A stretch of DNA of 64,000 nt from Dehalobacter restrictus DSM 9455. GTDB lineage: Bacteria; Bacillota; Desulfitobacteriia; Desulfitobacteriales; Syntrophobotulaceae. Below, piece after piece: positions 20,989 through 31,194 of the stretch (position 1 is the stretch's first letter; every line of letters begins with the position of its first letter). The stretch covers positions 2,839,001-2,903,000 of the forward strand of contig NZ_CP007033.1 in the NCBI RefSeq assembly GCF_000512895.1, read 5' to 3'. The notes beneath the pieces were generated by a model. It ran no database searches. It had not been told where the DNA came from and was given only the letters and a program-made list of their open reading frames with translations. A program made the translations under genes and the position numbers.

Positions 20989-22674
20989 TTACATTCTTTC
21001 CGGGGCTGATACACCCAGTATCTTCAAGACATTCGCCAATACCTGTCTGGTTGAGCGAATCAGTCCCAGCCGGGCTGTCCGCAAATCGGGATCCTCAATC
21101 AGAACACGCTGACTATTGTAAAAAGTATGGAATAGCGCCGCCAAGTCAAGCACATACCTTGCAAGCCTGTGCGGTTCGGTTAGCTTTGCTGCCAGCACAA
21201 TTTCCCCAGGCAGATCCGCCAATTTCTTCAATAGATCTCTTTCCTCCGCAGAAACAAGAAGCGCCAGCTGATATTCACCAGGAATCAGCTGCGATTCGAA
21301 ACCCTGTTCTTCCGCCTGTCTTAAGATACTGCACAACCGAGCATGCGCATACTGCACATAGTAAACCGGGTTATCGGCGGACTGGGATTTTGCCAGGTCA
21401 AGGTCAAACTCAACCGTAGAATCCGGGTCACGCAGCAGGAAGAAGAACCTGGCTGCATCTTTGCCAACTTCATCAATCAGTTCCCTCAGCGTGATATACT
21501 GACCGGAACGCTTTGACATCTTGACGATATCACCGTCCTGAATCAGCCTTACGAGCTGCATGAGGATGACCTGAAGAGAATCAGGGCTGTATCCCAGAGC
21601 CTGCATTGCGCCTTTCATGCGGGCGACATGTCCATGGTGGTCTGCTCCCCAGATATTGATAACCTTTTTAAAACCCCGTTCGAACTTATTGCGGTGATAC
21701 GCAATATCCGCTGCAAAATAGGTCGGAACCCCATTGCCGCGCACAATGACTTCGTCTTTTTCATCTCCCGGAAGGATTGCTTTCAGCCAGAGAGCACCTT
21801 CCTTTTCATAAATATATTCTTTGTCTTCCAGCCGCTTCATCGTCTCACGAATATAGCCGGACTCATGCAAAGACTTTTCACTGAACCATACATCATAGAA
21901 AACGCCAAAATCCGCCAGCGTTTCTTTGATATCATTGATTTTTTCTTTAAGAGCATAACTGACAAGAATATCCCGGCGGGTCTGTTCTTCCATCCGGACA
22001 TATTGATCTCCGTCTTTTTCAATGATATTTTTGACAGTATAAATCAAATCTTCACCATGATACCCGGCCTCCGGGAAAGGTACTTCAACCCCCATAAGCT
22101 GGAGATATCTGGCTTCCAGCGATAGCGCAAAATTATGAATCTGATTGCCTGCATCATTGATATAAAATTCCCTGCTGACCTCGTACCCGGCCATCGCCAG
22201 CAGTGAGGCCAAACTGTCCCCCAAAGCAGCTCCTCTGGCATTCCCCATATGCAAAAGGCCTGTCGGATTCGCACTGACAAACTCAACCTGAATTTTTTCA
22301 CCCTGGCCGATGTTGACAAACCCGTATTTTTCACCCTGGGCAGATATTTCAGGAATTACGCCTGTCAGCCAGGCAGGATCCAGGCGGAAATTAATAAATC
22401 CGGGTCCGGCTATTTCACTTGAGGTAATCCAGGTATCTGCCGTATCCAGATTATCAATAATGATTGCTGCTATATCCCGCGGAGCTCTTTTTGCCTGTTT
22501 GGTTAACAGCATAGCAAGGTTGGTCGCCAAATCACCATGCTCACGTTCTCTTGGTTCTTCTAAAACGTAAGAAGGTATTTCCTGAAAAGCCAACGCTCCT
22601 TTTTCGCGTGCACAGAGGATCGCCTGTTCTAATTTTTTACTGACATTTTCCCTGATTTTCTCATAAACGCTCAA
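20989..22674 (-). CDS. argS: Arginyl-tRNA synthetase
   Basis: 561 residues, class I. Signature HMGN (HIGH equivalent) in SANPTGLLHMGNARGAALGD and KMSKR in IVKMSKRSGQY. N-terminal Arg-tRNA-specific domain and C-terminal DALR anticodon domain ending ILGVSAPERM. No T-box is visible in the upstream 200 bases. Confidence 0.97.
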   Translation of the reverse strand: MSVYEKIRENVSKKLEQAILCAREKGALAFQEIPSYVLEEPREREHGDLATNLAMLLTKQAKRAPRDIAAIIIDNLDTADTWITSSEIAGPGFINFRLDPAWLTGVIPEISAQGEKYGFVNIGQGEKIQVEFVSANPTGLLHMGNARGAALGDSLASLLAMAGYEVSREFYINDAGNQIHNFALSLEARYLQLMGVEVPFPEAGYHGEDLIYTVKNIIEKDGDQYVRMEEQTRRDILVSYALKEKINDIKETLADFGVFYDVWFSEKSLHESGYIRETMKRLEDKEYIYEKEGALWLKAILPGDEKDEVIVRGNGVPTYFAADIAYHRNKFERGFKKVINIWGADHHGHVARMKGAMQALGYSPDSLQVILMQLVRLIQDGDIVKMSKRSGQYITLRELIDEVGKDAARFFFLLRDPDSTVEFDLDLAKSQSADNPVYYVQYAHARLCSILRQAEEQGFESQLIPGEYQLALLVSAEERDLLKKLADLPGEIVLAAKLTEPHRLARYVLDLAALFHTFYNSQRVLIEDPDLRTARLGLIRSTRQVLANVLKILGVSAPERM

Positions 22675-22763
22675 ACCTGAAGCTCCTCCTTCATAGGACC
22701 GCTGGAAATGTACATAACTATAATAAATTTTAATACATTTTCAGTAAAAATACCAGCGCCCAA

Positions 22764-22804
22764 ATAATTAAGCAGAAAAAGAAGGTCTTTCTCTGCTTAA
22801 TTAT
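22764..22804 (-). terminator. Long intrinsic terminator after ypeB
   Basis: taattaagcag and ctgcttaatta flank an A/T-rich loop (22764-22804), giving a stem of 11 bp or more. It ends the sleB-ypeB unit and separates it from argS, being symmetrical enough to act in either direction. Confidence 0.75.
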
Positions 22805-22875
22805 TTTACATTTACCAATTATATTGGAAATGCATTTTTTTTCAATACTTATTTTGTTAATTCTTATCTTAATCC

Positions 22876-24297
22876 TTACTGGATTAATTTTCCGGCAGGC
22901 GTATTGACAACCCTGCTAATTTTTTCTTCCGTCCCATTCAGCGCATTGATATAAACCATATACTCCTCCCCAAATGCCGTCCCTCTGAATTCATAACAAA
23001 AGGCTTCATTTGTCCCTAATTTTGAGATCACCGCCATTTTTGTTTCGATGATCTTAAATTCTTTCTTGAGTTTTGCCTTGGCCTGCTCCAGTGTAAGCAC
23101 GCGATTCAGATTTCGTTGATGATGATACGCATAGTAGGGGTTAGCGTCGAAGCCAATGATCTGACCGTTATCTGTCGCTATGGTCAGCCTGATCTTGTCA
23201 GGATACAGCAGTGTCCCGTTCTCCCGCGGAACTGCATCAACCAAAACATAGGACCCGAGATCCTCGGAAGAAGTTACGACCAGATCCCATCCTATCCTGG
23301 CCAGAGAGGCATAGGTACTATCCAAGGTTTTTTTGACATCGAGCTGGCGATCGTTTAATTCACGCTGGTCCCGGTAAAACGTGACGACACCGCCTTTTTT
23401 GCTGACCTCCAAATAGCTGTCCTTATACGTAAGATTAAATCCTCCGAGGAGGTTGTCGCTTAAACCGCTTAATTGTGGAGCCGCACCTGTCTGCCCCAAA
23501 TCTTCAAGAAAACGCTTGCCAACCTCCACGGCTTTGCTTTCATTAATTTCTCCTTCCGGTAAACCAAGCGGCTTATCCACATAATGCTTGTCCAGTTCTC
23601 CCTGATATGTGAATGGAGGATATTTCTGAAGGCTGACATCAAGCTGCTTCAATCCGCCTCTGACAGAAGTTGGCGTTTGGGCAGCTGCCTGTTGATTTTG
23701 CTGATTGGTCTTTCCGCTGTTTTCATCACCCTGAGCAGCGGTCTGAATGGATTTTCCGAAACCGATTTTTTGCAGCAATCCTTTGGGTTTGTCCACCCAG
23801 GCGAGGTTCTCGGAATTAAACTGATTGTAAACTTGCTGAACTGAGCGGTTGATTTCTATCACTCTTTCATGCATTTTGTTTAATGTAGCCTGCTCCTCAG
23901 CACTCATCACGGCGGCAGCAGCCATCTTGCGAGTCATGGCCTTGCTGAAATCACCGACCTGGTTGATAAACGTGTCAACATAGCTAATCCCGACCTCGTC
24001 TGCCGGCAGCTGGCCAAGGCGGCTGACCGCACTTTCGCTTCCCTTCCAAGTTTCTCCGAGATAAAGCACCCTTTGGGCCGTGCTACCCGCAACCTTGGCT
24101 TTGGCTATACTTGTTTCCACTTCGTTTAACGACGTCACAAGATCCGTAAAAGCCCTCGAATACTGGTTTTCTGTTTCCGTCTTATACTCTTTGAGTTCCC
24201 TGAACTCATAATAACCCCAGCCCAGAGAGAAAATCAGCGCAATCCCTAACGTCAAGGACAGCCAGGAAAGCAGCCTTTTTTTTGATTCAGCGTTCAT
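22876..24297 (-). CDS. ypeB: Germination protein YpeB
   Basis: 473 residues. One N-terminal membrane anchor (about residues 9-27), a long helical region, a Gln/Asn-rich linker near residue 195, and PepSY-type repeats in the C-terminal half. YpeB is needed for stability and localisation of SleB in the spore cortex. It follows sleB by 12 bases, as in Bacillus. This gene is intact although sleB is not. Confidence 0.93.
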   Translation of the reverse strand: MNAESKKRLLSWLSLTLGIALIFSLGWGYYEFRELKEYKTETENQYSRAFTDLVTSLNEVETSIAKAKVAGSTAQRVLYLGETWKGSESAVSRLGQLPADEVGISYVDTFINQVGDFSKAMTRKMAAAAVMSAEEQATLNKMHERVIEINRSVQQVYNQFNSENLAWVDKPKGLLQKIGFGKSIQTAAQGDENSGKTNQQNQQAAAQTPTSVRGGLKQLDVSLQKYPPFTYQGELDKHYVDKPLGLPEGEINESKAVEVGKRFLEDLGQTGAAPQLSGLSDNLLGGFNLTYKDSYLEVSKKGGVVTFYRDQRELNDRQLDVKKTLDSTYASLARIGWDLVVTSSEDLGSYVLVDAVPRENGTLLYPDKIRLTIATDNGQIIGFDANPYYAYHHQRNLNRVLTLEQAKAKLKKEFKIIETKMAVISKLGTNEAFCYEFRGTAFGEEYMVYINALNGTEEKISRVVNTPAGKLIQ

Positions 24298-24309
24298 CGG
24301 TACCCCCCC

Positions 24310-25016
24310 CTAACGTGTAAAAATATGTTTGCCAATTTTTTTGATCTGCGGTCTTGACCAGACAAATTTATTGGTGGTCTTGTCGGGATTAAAATAATAG
24401 ACCGCTCCATTGGTCGGATCAGATCCGTTCATCGCTTCCCTGGCTGCCTTAATGGCGGTTTCATCAGGTTGAAGGTTGATCTGACCGTCATCTACTGCCG
24501 AAAAGGCCTTTGGCTCGTAAATGACACCGGCGATGGTTTTCGGGAAGGAGGAACTTTTAATCCTATTCATGATACAGGCCCCGATCGCGACCTGACCAAT
24601 ATACGGTTCACCGCGGCCTTCCGCATAAACACACCGAGCCAGCAGCTGAAAATCGGCGTTCTTAAAACCGACCTGTTTCCCGGAAGAGGTAGTACTTTCA
24701 CCTGTCAGTCTTTTTAACTCCCGAATCGTTTTGTCTCCGGCTATGCCGTCAGCTTTTAATCCTCTGCTTTTTTGAAATCTTTTGACGGCAGCCACGGTTG
24801 ACTTTCCATAAATACCGTCAACTTTTCCGACCTGATACCCGAGTTGGACCAGTTTGTTCTGCAAGGCTTTGACTTCAGAACCTCTGGAACCCTTGGACAG
24901 TGTCCGGTCTCCAAGAGCAGCCTGACTGGCAGCAGAAAGAATCAGACACAGAATAAGACTTACCGTTATAATACTGAATATTTTTTTTTGTTTTTTTCAT
25001 TGGAATTCTGATCCAT
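24310..25016 (-). pseudogene. sleB: Spore cortex-lytic enzyme SleB, signal peptide out of frame
   Basis: The lytic protein is complete: a peptidoglycan-binding repeat (SRGSEVKALQNKL...DGIYGKSTVAAVKRF) and a Hydrolase_2 domain with catalytic Glu in YAEGRGEPYIGQVA. Upstream, ATG 25016 has a strong GGTGAGGTG site and would encode a basic start followed by a signal peptide (IITVSLILCLILSAAS, then QAALGDR). The two are joined only if the nine-base A run (T at 24981-24989) had ten bases; as written the frame stops after 16 codons. The only other in-frame start is a TTG at 24864 that lacks the secretion signal. A real deletion, a sequencing undercall, or transcriptional slippage on the A run are all possible. 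Confidence 0.8.
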
Positions 25017-25296
25017 GCTTTCACCTCACCCGAAGTTATTTCTATTGCACCGCATTTCTTTGCTGTTTTTCATGCCAGCTCCGATTCAGCTTTCTTCTTA
25101 TTCTGGCTTGGTTAGCAGCGGTTTATCCGCTAAAAATCATCTGTTCTGCCAGTCCAAATTTTTACAGCCAGCTTATTAATAAATTTCTATGATTATTACA
25201 AAGAATATAAGGATATTACTTTCTCAAACTCTTATAAATATTTCTATATTTGGCTTGTTTAGAGAGGTAAATCTCTAAAAATGAAGAACATTCTGA

Positions 25297-27984
25297 CACA
25301 GTGGGATATTACAAAAGAACCTGACGCTGGCGTTATACCCGACAAGTGCTCCTTCTTCGACGGTCGGTGGATGGCTTGCGCAGGGCGGTGCTGGAATCGG
25401 CAGTTATGAATTCGGCTACTTCCGAGACAATGTACTGTCTGCCAGAGTTGTCTTGCCAGATGGCTCTGTCAAATTCATGCAGGGTTCGGGTCTGGATCTG
25501 GTTTCGGACGTTAATGGAATCACTGGTTTAATCAGCGAGATCAGCATCCGGGTTAAAATGCTGAAACCAATGCATGTCAAAGCCATCGCTTTTGGCAATC
25601 CGGACCATCTTGCAGGATTGATGAAAGATCTGTTTTCCCGCAAAGTGCCTTTATGGTCGGTATCATTTATCAACCCAGATGCTGCGAGGTTAAAGAATAA
25701 TCTGCCGCCGCATTATCATCACGGGGAGCCAGTCACGGATGAGCACAGACCGATTCTGCCCGAAAAATATATAGCGATTCTGTCTTGTACCAACGACCGT
25801 TGCGATCTTGTTCAGGCCGATGTGATGGAAATCGCCCAAAAAAACAACGGAGAATTTCTCTCCGCCGAAATCGCCCGGCATGAATGGGATGCCCGTTTTG
25901 AACCCGTCAGGGCCAAGAGGATTGCCCCTTCCCTGATTCCAAGCGAGATTATTATCCCGCTGGAAAACCTCGATAAAGTCATTCAAGAGATTACGGCCGA
26001 AGTTAAGCACCCATTTATTCTGGAGGGCTTCGCGACAAATTCCCAGGAATTTGTTCTGCTGGGTTTCATCCTGCATGATGAAAGGCAGTTTAACTTCAAT
26101 CTTGCTTATGCGCTTTCTCTGTCTATTCTGAACACCGCTCAGAAATACCAGGGCAGACCGTATGCGTCCGGCTTATATTTTATCGGGTTCGTCGAAAAGA
26201 TCTTAGGCAAGGACAGGGTCAAAAAACTGACCGCATTCAAAAAGCAGGTTGACCCGAATAAAATGATGAATCCGGGCAAAGTCCTGGACAACAGTTTTTT
26301 GTCCAGGGGAATTGAACTTGCAGGTACGTTTGACCCGATCCTCAAAATATTCGGTAATTTGGCCAAAACCAAAGATCCCGGTGAAGTATTCAAGGAGAGA
26401 AAAGGCATTCCAGGTGACATTGTCTGGTATGCCTACGCCTGTTCGCAATGTGGCTACTGTGTTGATCAATGTGATCAATATTACGGCCGGGGTTGGGAGT
26501 CCCAATCCCCGCGCGGCAAATGGACGTTTTTAAAACTTCTTCTGGAAGGGGAAGTCGAATTTACCCAGCGTGTTGTTGACACTTTCTTGGCCTGCACGAC
26601 GTGTGAATTATGCAACAGGACCTGTCAGCTGGATTTGCCGAATGAATCTTCCTGGCTAAAACTGCGGGGGCTGCTGGTAGACGGACTCGGGTACAGGACA
26701 TTTCCTCCTTTTGAAATCATGGCCAATACGATGCGCCAGCAGGGCAATATTTGGGGCGGATACGCTAAGGACAGGGATAAATGGATCATTGACGAGGTTC
26801 GGGACAGTATCCAGGAAAAAGCCGAATACGCCTTTTTTCCTGGCTGTACCTCATCCTTCGTCGAACAGGATATTGCCCAGTCTACTGCTTTGCTGTTAAA
26901 GGAAGCAGGGATCAAATATGCTTATCTCGGCAACAAAGAACAGTGCTGCGGCATACCGATGCTCGTATCCGGACGCTGGGAAGTCTTCAATGAAACAGCA
27001 GCTAAAAATATTGCCGCGATGAAACAGACCGGGGCCAAGACCGTTATTACAACCTGTCCGGCCTGCTGGCTGGTCGGGGAAATCTATTACCGCCATTGGG
27101 CCAAAGACAACAATATTGAATATGATCTGCATGCCAAACATTATGCGGATGTTTTGGCCGAAAAGATTGAAGCGGGAGAGTTTAAGCTTGCCAAAGAACT
27201 TAACCTTCAGGCAACCTACCATGATCCTTGTCATATGGGACGGGCCGGAGCCAGGTTTGAAGGTCCACGTACGCTGATCAACGCAATCCCCGGCTCAAAC
27301 TTCAGGGAAATGCGTTTTCACCATTATGATGCGCACTGCTGCGGCGCCGTGATCTCCCTAGTGGCTGATCCGAAGGTCGCCTCTGAGATTGGTGCTTCCC
27401 GGATTGAGGAAGCGATAGAGTGCGGTGCAGATACGATTATTACCGCCTGTCCCTGCTGCAGGGTCCAGTTAAAAATCTCGGCCAAGGGTAATCATCTGCC
27501 AATTAAGATCCGCGATTTATCTACGCTGGCAGCCGAAAGCCTTGGCTATGACATTCCGTGCTCAGATCCGGTCATCGATGAGAAGTGGGCTGTCTTTGAC
27601 GGGATGATCCGAATGATGACCCCCTGGGGAATGGCCGATATGATGGCCGGTCTAATTCCGGAGATGATTGAAGCCATGCCGGACACATACAGGAACATGA
27701 TGAAAATGGTGATGAACGCGCCGGAAGTGTTCAAAGAGCCGATGATCTCCATGATGAAAAGCGTGATACCTTCCTTATTCCCCGGATTGCTCCCGGGCAT
27801 CATGGATAAAGTTATGCCGCGAATGCTTGAGAAAGTAAGCGAAGCCATCCCGATGCCGGAGTACCTCGAAGAACAGATGCCAAACCTGATGCCCAAAACG
27901 ATGGAGGTACTCATGCCTAAAATGCTAGACGAGATCATCCCGTACTTCATGCCGAAAATGGCGGATTATTTGAGAGGGAAATAA
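25297..27984 (+). pseudogene. FAD-linked oxidase / (Fe-S) heterodisulfide-reductase-like protein, 5' truncated
   Basis: Reads from NLTLALYPTSAPSSTVGGW (about 25318) through the second half of a FAD_binding_4 domain, FAD-oxidase C-terminal domain, two cysteine clusters (CSQCGYCVDQC and CTTCELCNRTC), two CCG domains (GNKEQCCGIP and DAHCCGAVI) and a 126-residue Met-rich tail. The first half of the FAD domain, including its Gly-rich pyrophosphate loop, is missing: a TGA at 25294-25296 closes the frame and no good start exists (TTG 25453 has no ribosome site). Related proteins are about 1000 residues and serve lactate/glycolate-type oxidation. The Fe-S half could still fold, but flavin binding looks lost. 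Confidence 0.7.
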
Positions 27985-28041
27985 AGCCTAGGTAACCTTA
28001 ATCCAAGAAAAAGCGGACTGTCTTGTAACTTGTCTCTGAGG

Positions 28042-28070
28042 GACGTCTCAAATCATTTAAGACGTCTTTT
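28042..28070 (+). terminator. Intrinsic terminator after the FAD/Fe-S gene
   Basis: gacgtct...agacgtc (28042-28066) with an inner AAAT/ATTT extension, followed by TTTTTC on the plus strand. Confidence 0.85.
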
Positions 28071-28084
28071 TCTTATTCTTATTC

Positions 28085-28283
28085 TTAGGCAATGTAGCCT
28101 TACACAGATATTCCGCTCGCACGTTTTCGTGGCTACTCGCTCAAATCCTTGCTAACATGCTAGAACCACTGGGTTTTTCAGCATGTGAACCATTAGCATG
28201 TCTTGCCGCTGCGGTTTGGGGCATTCAGTAGAATAAACAGCCGAAAAGCGGATGGCACCATGTCGTCAACCTTAGCTTAGCTC
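28085..28283. other. Unassigned intergenic sequence between two convergent terminators
   Basis: About 200 bases without a convincing ORF. It holds short inverted repeats (aacatgct with agcatgt, and the palindrome ccgctgcgg). No match to an RNA family I can name. Confidence 0.4.
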
Positions 28284-28324
28284 AAAAAAAAATGCTGATA
28301 ACAGTCAAAAACTATTATCAGCAT
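28284..28324 (-). terminator. Intrinsic terminator after the class V aminotransferase
   Basis: atgctgataa (28292-28301) pairs with ttatcagcat (28315-28324); the minus strand continues with a run of eight or nine T. Confidence 0.92.
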
Positions 28325-28415
28325 CATATCGGTTTAGAGTTACTCTTGTTTAGGGGTTCACCCGAACCTTTTTACATAGAGCCTCAAATCTCTTACTTTT
28401 GAGCAATTTAGTGGT

Positions 28416-29585
28416 TTATTTATTATTCTCAGTAAAAACGTCCTTGAACACCTGGACGGCTTTCGCGCTGTCCACCGGGAATCCCATTTCTCCGAGTGTT
28501 TCACCAATGATTTCGAGCGCTTTGCAGAAAATATCATTCGTGGTGTTCCCCATATGTCCCAATCTGAAGCCTTTTCCGGCTAGAGAAGCGAGTAATCCGG
28601 CTACGATCAGCCCTTTCTTCGCGAGTACGGCTCTGAATTCGGCATCGTTGACTCCTTCTGGATAAAGAATGCAGCTTAAAGTCGGAGCAGCGACTTCTTC
28701 CGCAGCAAAAATATTCATGCCCATGGATCTGACCGCCGCACGGATTGCTTTGCCAATCGCTGCATGCCGACGATAACGCGCTGCCGTTCCTTCTGCCGCA
28801 ATGATTTTCATAGCTTCTGCATAGCCATAGATCATATTGATCGGGTGGGTCGCAAAATATTTCTGGGGCTCTTTCATGACCGGGCTCCAGTTGTTGATAT
28901 CCATATAGTAACTGTTGACACCATCCATTTTCGCTCTGGATTCTAGGGCTTTCGGTCCAAAGGCCACAATCGCAAGTCCAGGAGGAACCCCGATCGCTTT
29001 CTGAGATGCGGTCAAAACAACGTCAATCTTATAATCGTCAGTACCATAGGCTTTGCCCATATCTTCTTCAAGTCCGCCGGAAGCACATACACCGTCTAAA
29101 ATAAAGAGCGCGCCATACTTTTTGACTGTCGGAACAACTTTGTCCAGATTAGCAGCTACTCCCGTTGATGTATCCGCGTGGGTTACCGTAACAGCTTTAT
29201 ATCCGCCTTGCTGCAGCTTTTCTTCGATCTGACTCGGTTCAATTTGTTTGCCCCACTCAGCAGCCAGTACTTCAGCTTCAATCCCTAAAGCTTTCGCAAC
29301 TCCGATAAAGCGGTCTCCAAAATAGCCATGGCTTACGATGAGCAGCTTCTCACCGCGGGCAACCGTATTGGCCAGTGCCATTTCCATGGCTAGTGTTCCG
29401 GATCCGGCGATAACAAAAACTTCGCCATCCGTATTGAACATTTTTCTGGTCTGAGCGAGAGCTTCGCTGAAAATACCTGCAAAACGCATATCCGTATGGG
29501 ACATTGTTTCCCGGGAAAGCGCCTCATAAATTTCGTCGACTACAGGTGTCGGGCCGGGAATTAAGAGCATTTCTTTATTGGGCAT
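28416..29585 (-). CDS. Class V PLP-dependent aminotransferase (alanine/serine-glyoxylate type)
   Basis: 389 residues from ATG 29585, chosen for AAGGAGGAA upstream. LLIPGPTPV at the start, SGTLAMEMALANTV, the Asp of ILDGVCASGG and the PLP lysine in LTASQKAIGVPPG match the alanine-glyoxylate / serine-pyruvate aminotransferase group, also used for purine-derived ureidoglycine in Bacillus PucG. The donor and acceptor cannot be read from sequence. Monocistronic, with its own terminator. Confidence 0.85.
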   Translation of the reverse strand: MPNKEMLLIPGPTPVVDEIYEALSRETMSHTDMRFAGIFSEALAQTRKMFNTDGEVFVIAGSGTLAMEMALANTVARGEKLLIVSHGYFGDRFIGVAKALGIEAEVLAAEWGKQIEPSQIEEKLQQGGYKAVTVTHADTSTGVAANLDKVVPTVKKYGALFILDGVCASGGLEEDMGKAYGTDDYKIDVVLTASQKAIGVPPGLAIVAFGPKALESRAKMDGVNSYYMDINNWSPVMKEPQKYFATHPINMIYGYAEAMKIIAAEGTAARYRRHAAIGKAIRAAVRSMGMNIFAAEEVAAPTLSCILYPEGVNDAEFRAVLAKKGLIVAGLLASLAGKGFRLGHMGNTTNDIFCKALEIIGETLGEMGFPVDSAKAVQVFKDVFTENNK

Positions 29586-29769
29586 TGGGAATTTCCTCCT
29601 TGAAAATAGAACATTAAAAAAATTGTACTCCAATTAGGGATTATATCATTAATTTAGTCTCTACGGCTAATTCTGTCAGAATATTTTCCATTAATGCCGC
29701 AATAATTATTATTTTAGGACTAGTAAATCTGTATGTCTCATTTGGATAAATATTTAAAAATAATTTTTG

Positions 29770-31160
29770 CTAGAAATCTGCGGACTTTACGGTTCTCGGG
29801 AACGGGATGACATCACGGATATTGGAAATCCCGCTTAAATACATGATCAGGCGCTCAAAGCCGAGGCCGAAGCCTGCATGTTTTACCCCGCCATATTTTC
29901 TGAGTTCAAGGTACCAGCCATAATGCTCCGCACTCATTCCAAGCTGAGCAATTCGTTTTGTCAGCAAATCTGTTCTTTCTTCTCTCTGACTGCCGCCAAT
30001 GATTTCACCGACACCCGGAACAAGCAGGTCCATCGCAGCCACCGTCTGCTGATCATCGTTTTGCCTCATGTAAAAAGCCTTAATCTCCTTGGGGTAATCT
30101 GTAATGAAAAGTGGTTTTCCAAATACCTTTTCGGTTAAAAAACGTTCGTGCTCAGTTTGGAGGTCTAATCCCCATTCCACAGGATAAGCAAAATCCGTAT
30201 TGGCTTTCTTTAAAATCTCGATGGCGTCGCTGTAGGACAGACGGCCAAATTCCGAATCTAAAACATTGTTCAGCCGGGCCAGCAGTTCTTTATCGATAAA
30301 CTTACTAAAAAACGCCATTTCGTCCGGGCAGTGTTCCAGCGCATAAGCAATCAGATACTTCATCATTTCCTCGGCGAGATTTTGGATATCGTTTAACTCT
30401 GCAAAGGCAATTTCCGGCTCAATCATCCAAAATTCGGCTGCATGCCTGGCCGTATTGGAGTTTTCTGCCCTGAAAGTCGGTCCAAATGTGTAGACATCTT
30501 TAAACGCAAGGCAAAAACTTTCGGCATTCAGCTGTCCGCTTACCGTAAGATTTGTCTCCTTACCAAAAAATCCTGACGGTAATCCACTACTCCCCGGTCA
30601 TCACGCGGCAGATGATCAAGCTTGAGTGTGGATATCCGAAACATTTCTCCCGCTCCCTCGGCATCACTTCCCGTGATGATTGGCGTATGCACATAGACAA
30701 AGCCTTTATCCTGAAAAAACTGATGAACGGCCATTGAAATGACAGACCTGAGTCTGAATACAGCCGAGAATGTATTGGTCCGGGGACGGAGGTGCGCAAT
30801 CGTTCTAAGAAATTCCAGACTATGCTTTTTCTTCTGCAGCGGATAATCAGCCGGACAGGCATTTTCGATTTGGATCTTCTCGGCTTTTAGCTCAAAAGCC
30901 TGGTTTGTCCCCGGAGAGGAAACCAGTACCCCTTCCGCAGTTATGGCGGAACCGGCTCCGAGTCGGCTGACTTCTGAAAAATTTAGCAGATCCTGACCAT
31001 AGACGATTTGTAGGTTTCTGAAGCAACTGCCGTCATTGAATTCGATAAAACCAAATTCTTTGGATGCTCTGACCGTCCTTACCCAGCCTGAGATTTGCAG
31101 ACGCTCCCCAATCTTTGCCTCTGTTGCCTCATAAATTTGCTTTACAGCTATACTGTTCAT
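29770..31160 (-). pseudogene. asnS: Asparaginyl-tRNA synthetase with a one-base frameshift
   Basis: The N-terminal half (from 31160) has the OB anticodon-binding fold (ISGWVRTVRASKEFGFIEF in parts) and motif 1; the frame then ends at 30540. The continuation lies in another frame: [27 protein letters not shown] (motif 2) and [13 protein letters not shown] (motif 3). Adding one base to the six-A run at 30565-30570 joins them into 463 residues, the standard AsnRS length. As written the enzyme is dead; Asn-tRNA could still be made by Asp-tRNA amidation if GatCAB and a non-discriminating AspRS exist. A homopolymer undercall is the alternative. Confidence 0.85.
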
Positions 31161-31194
31161 GATTAACTCCTGTTATAATTGATACACCCTTCAG

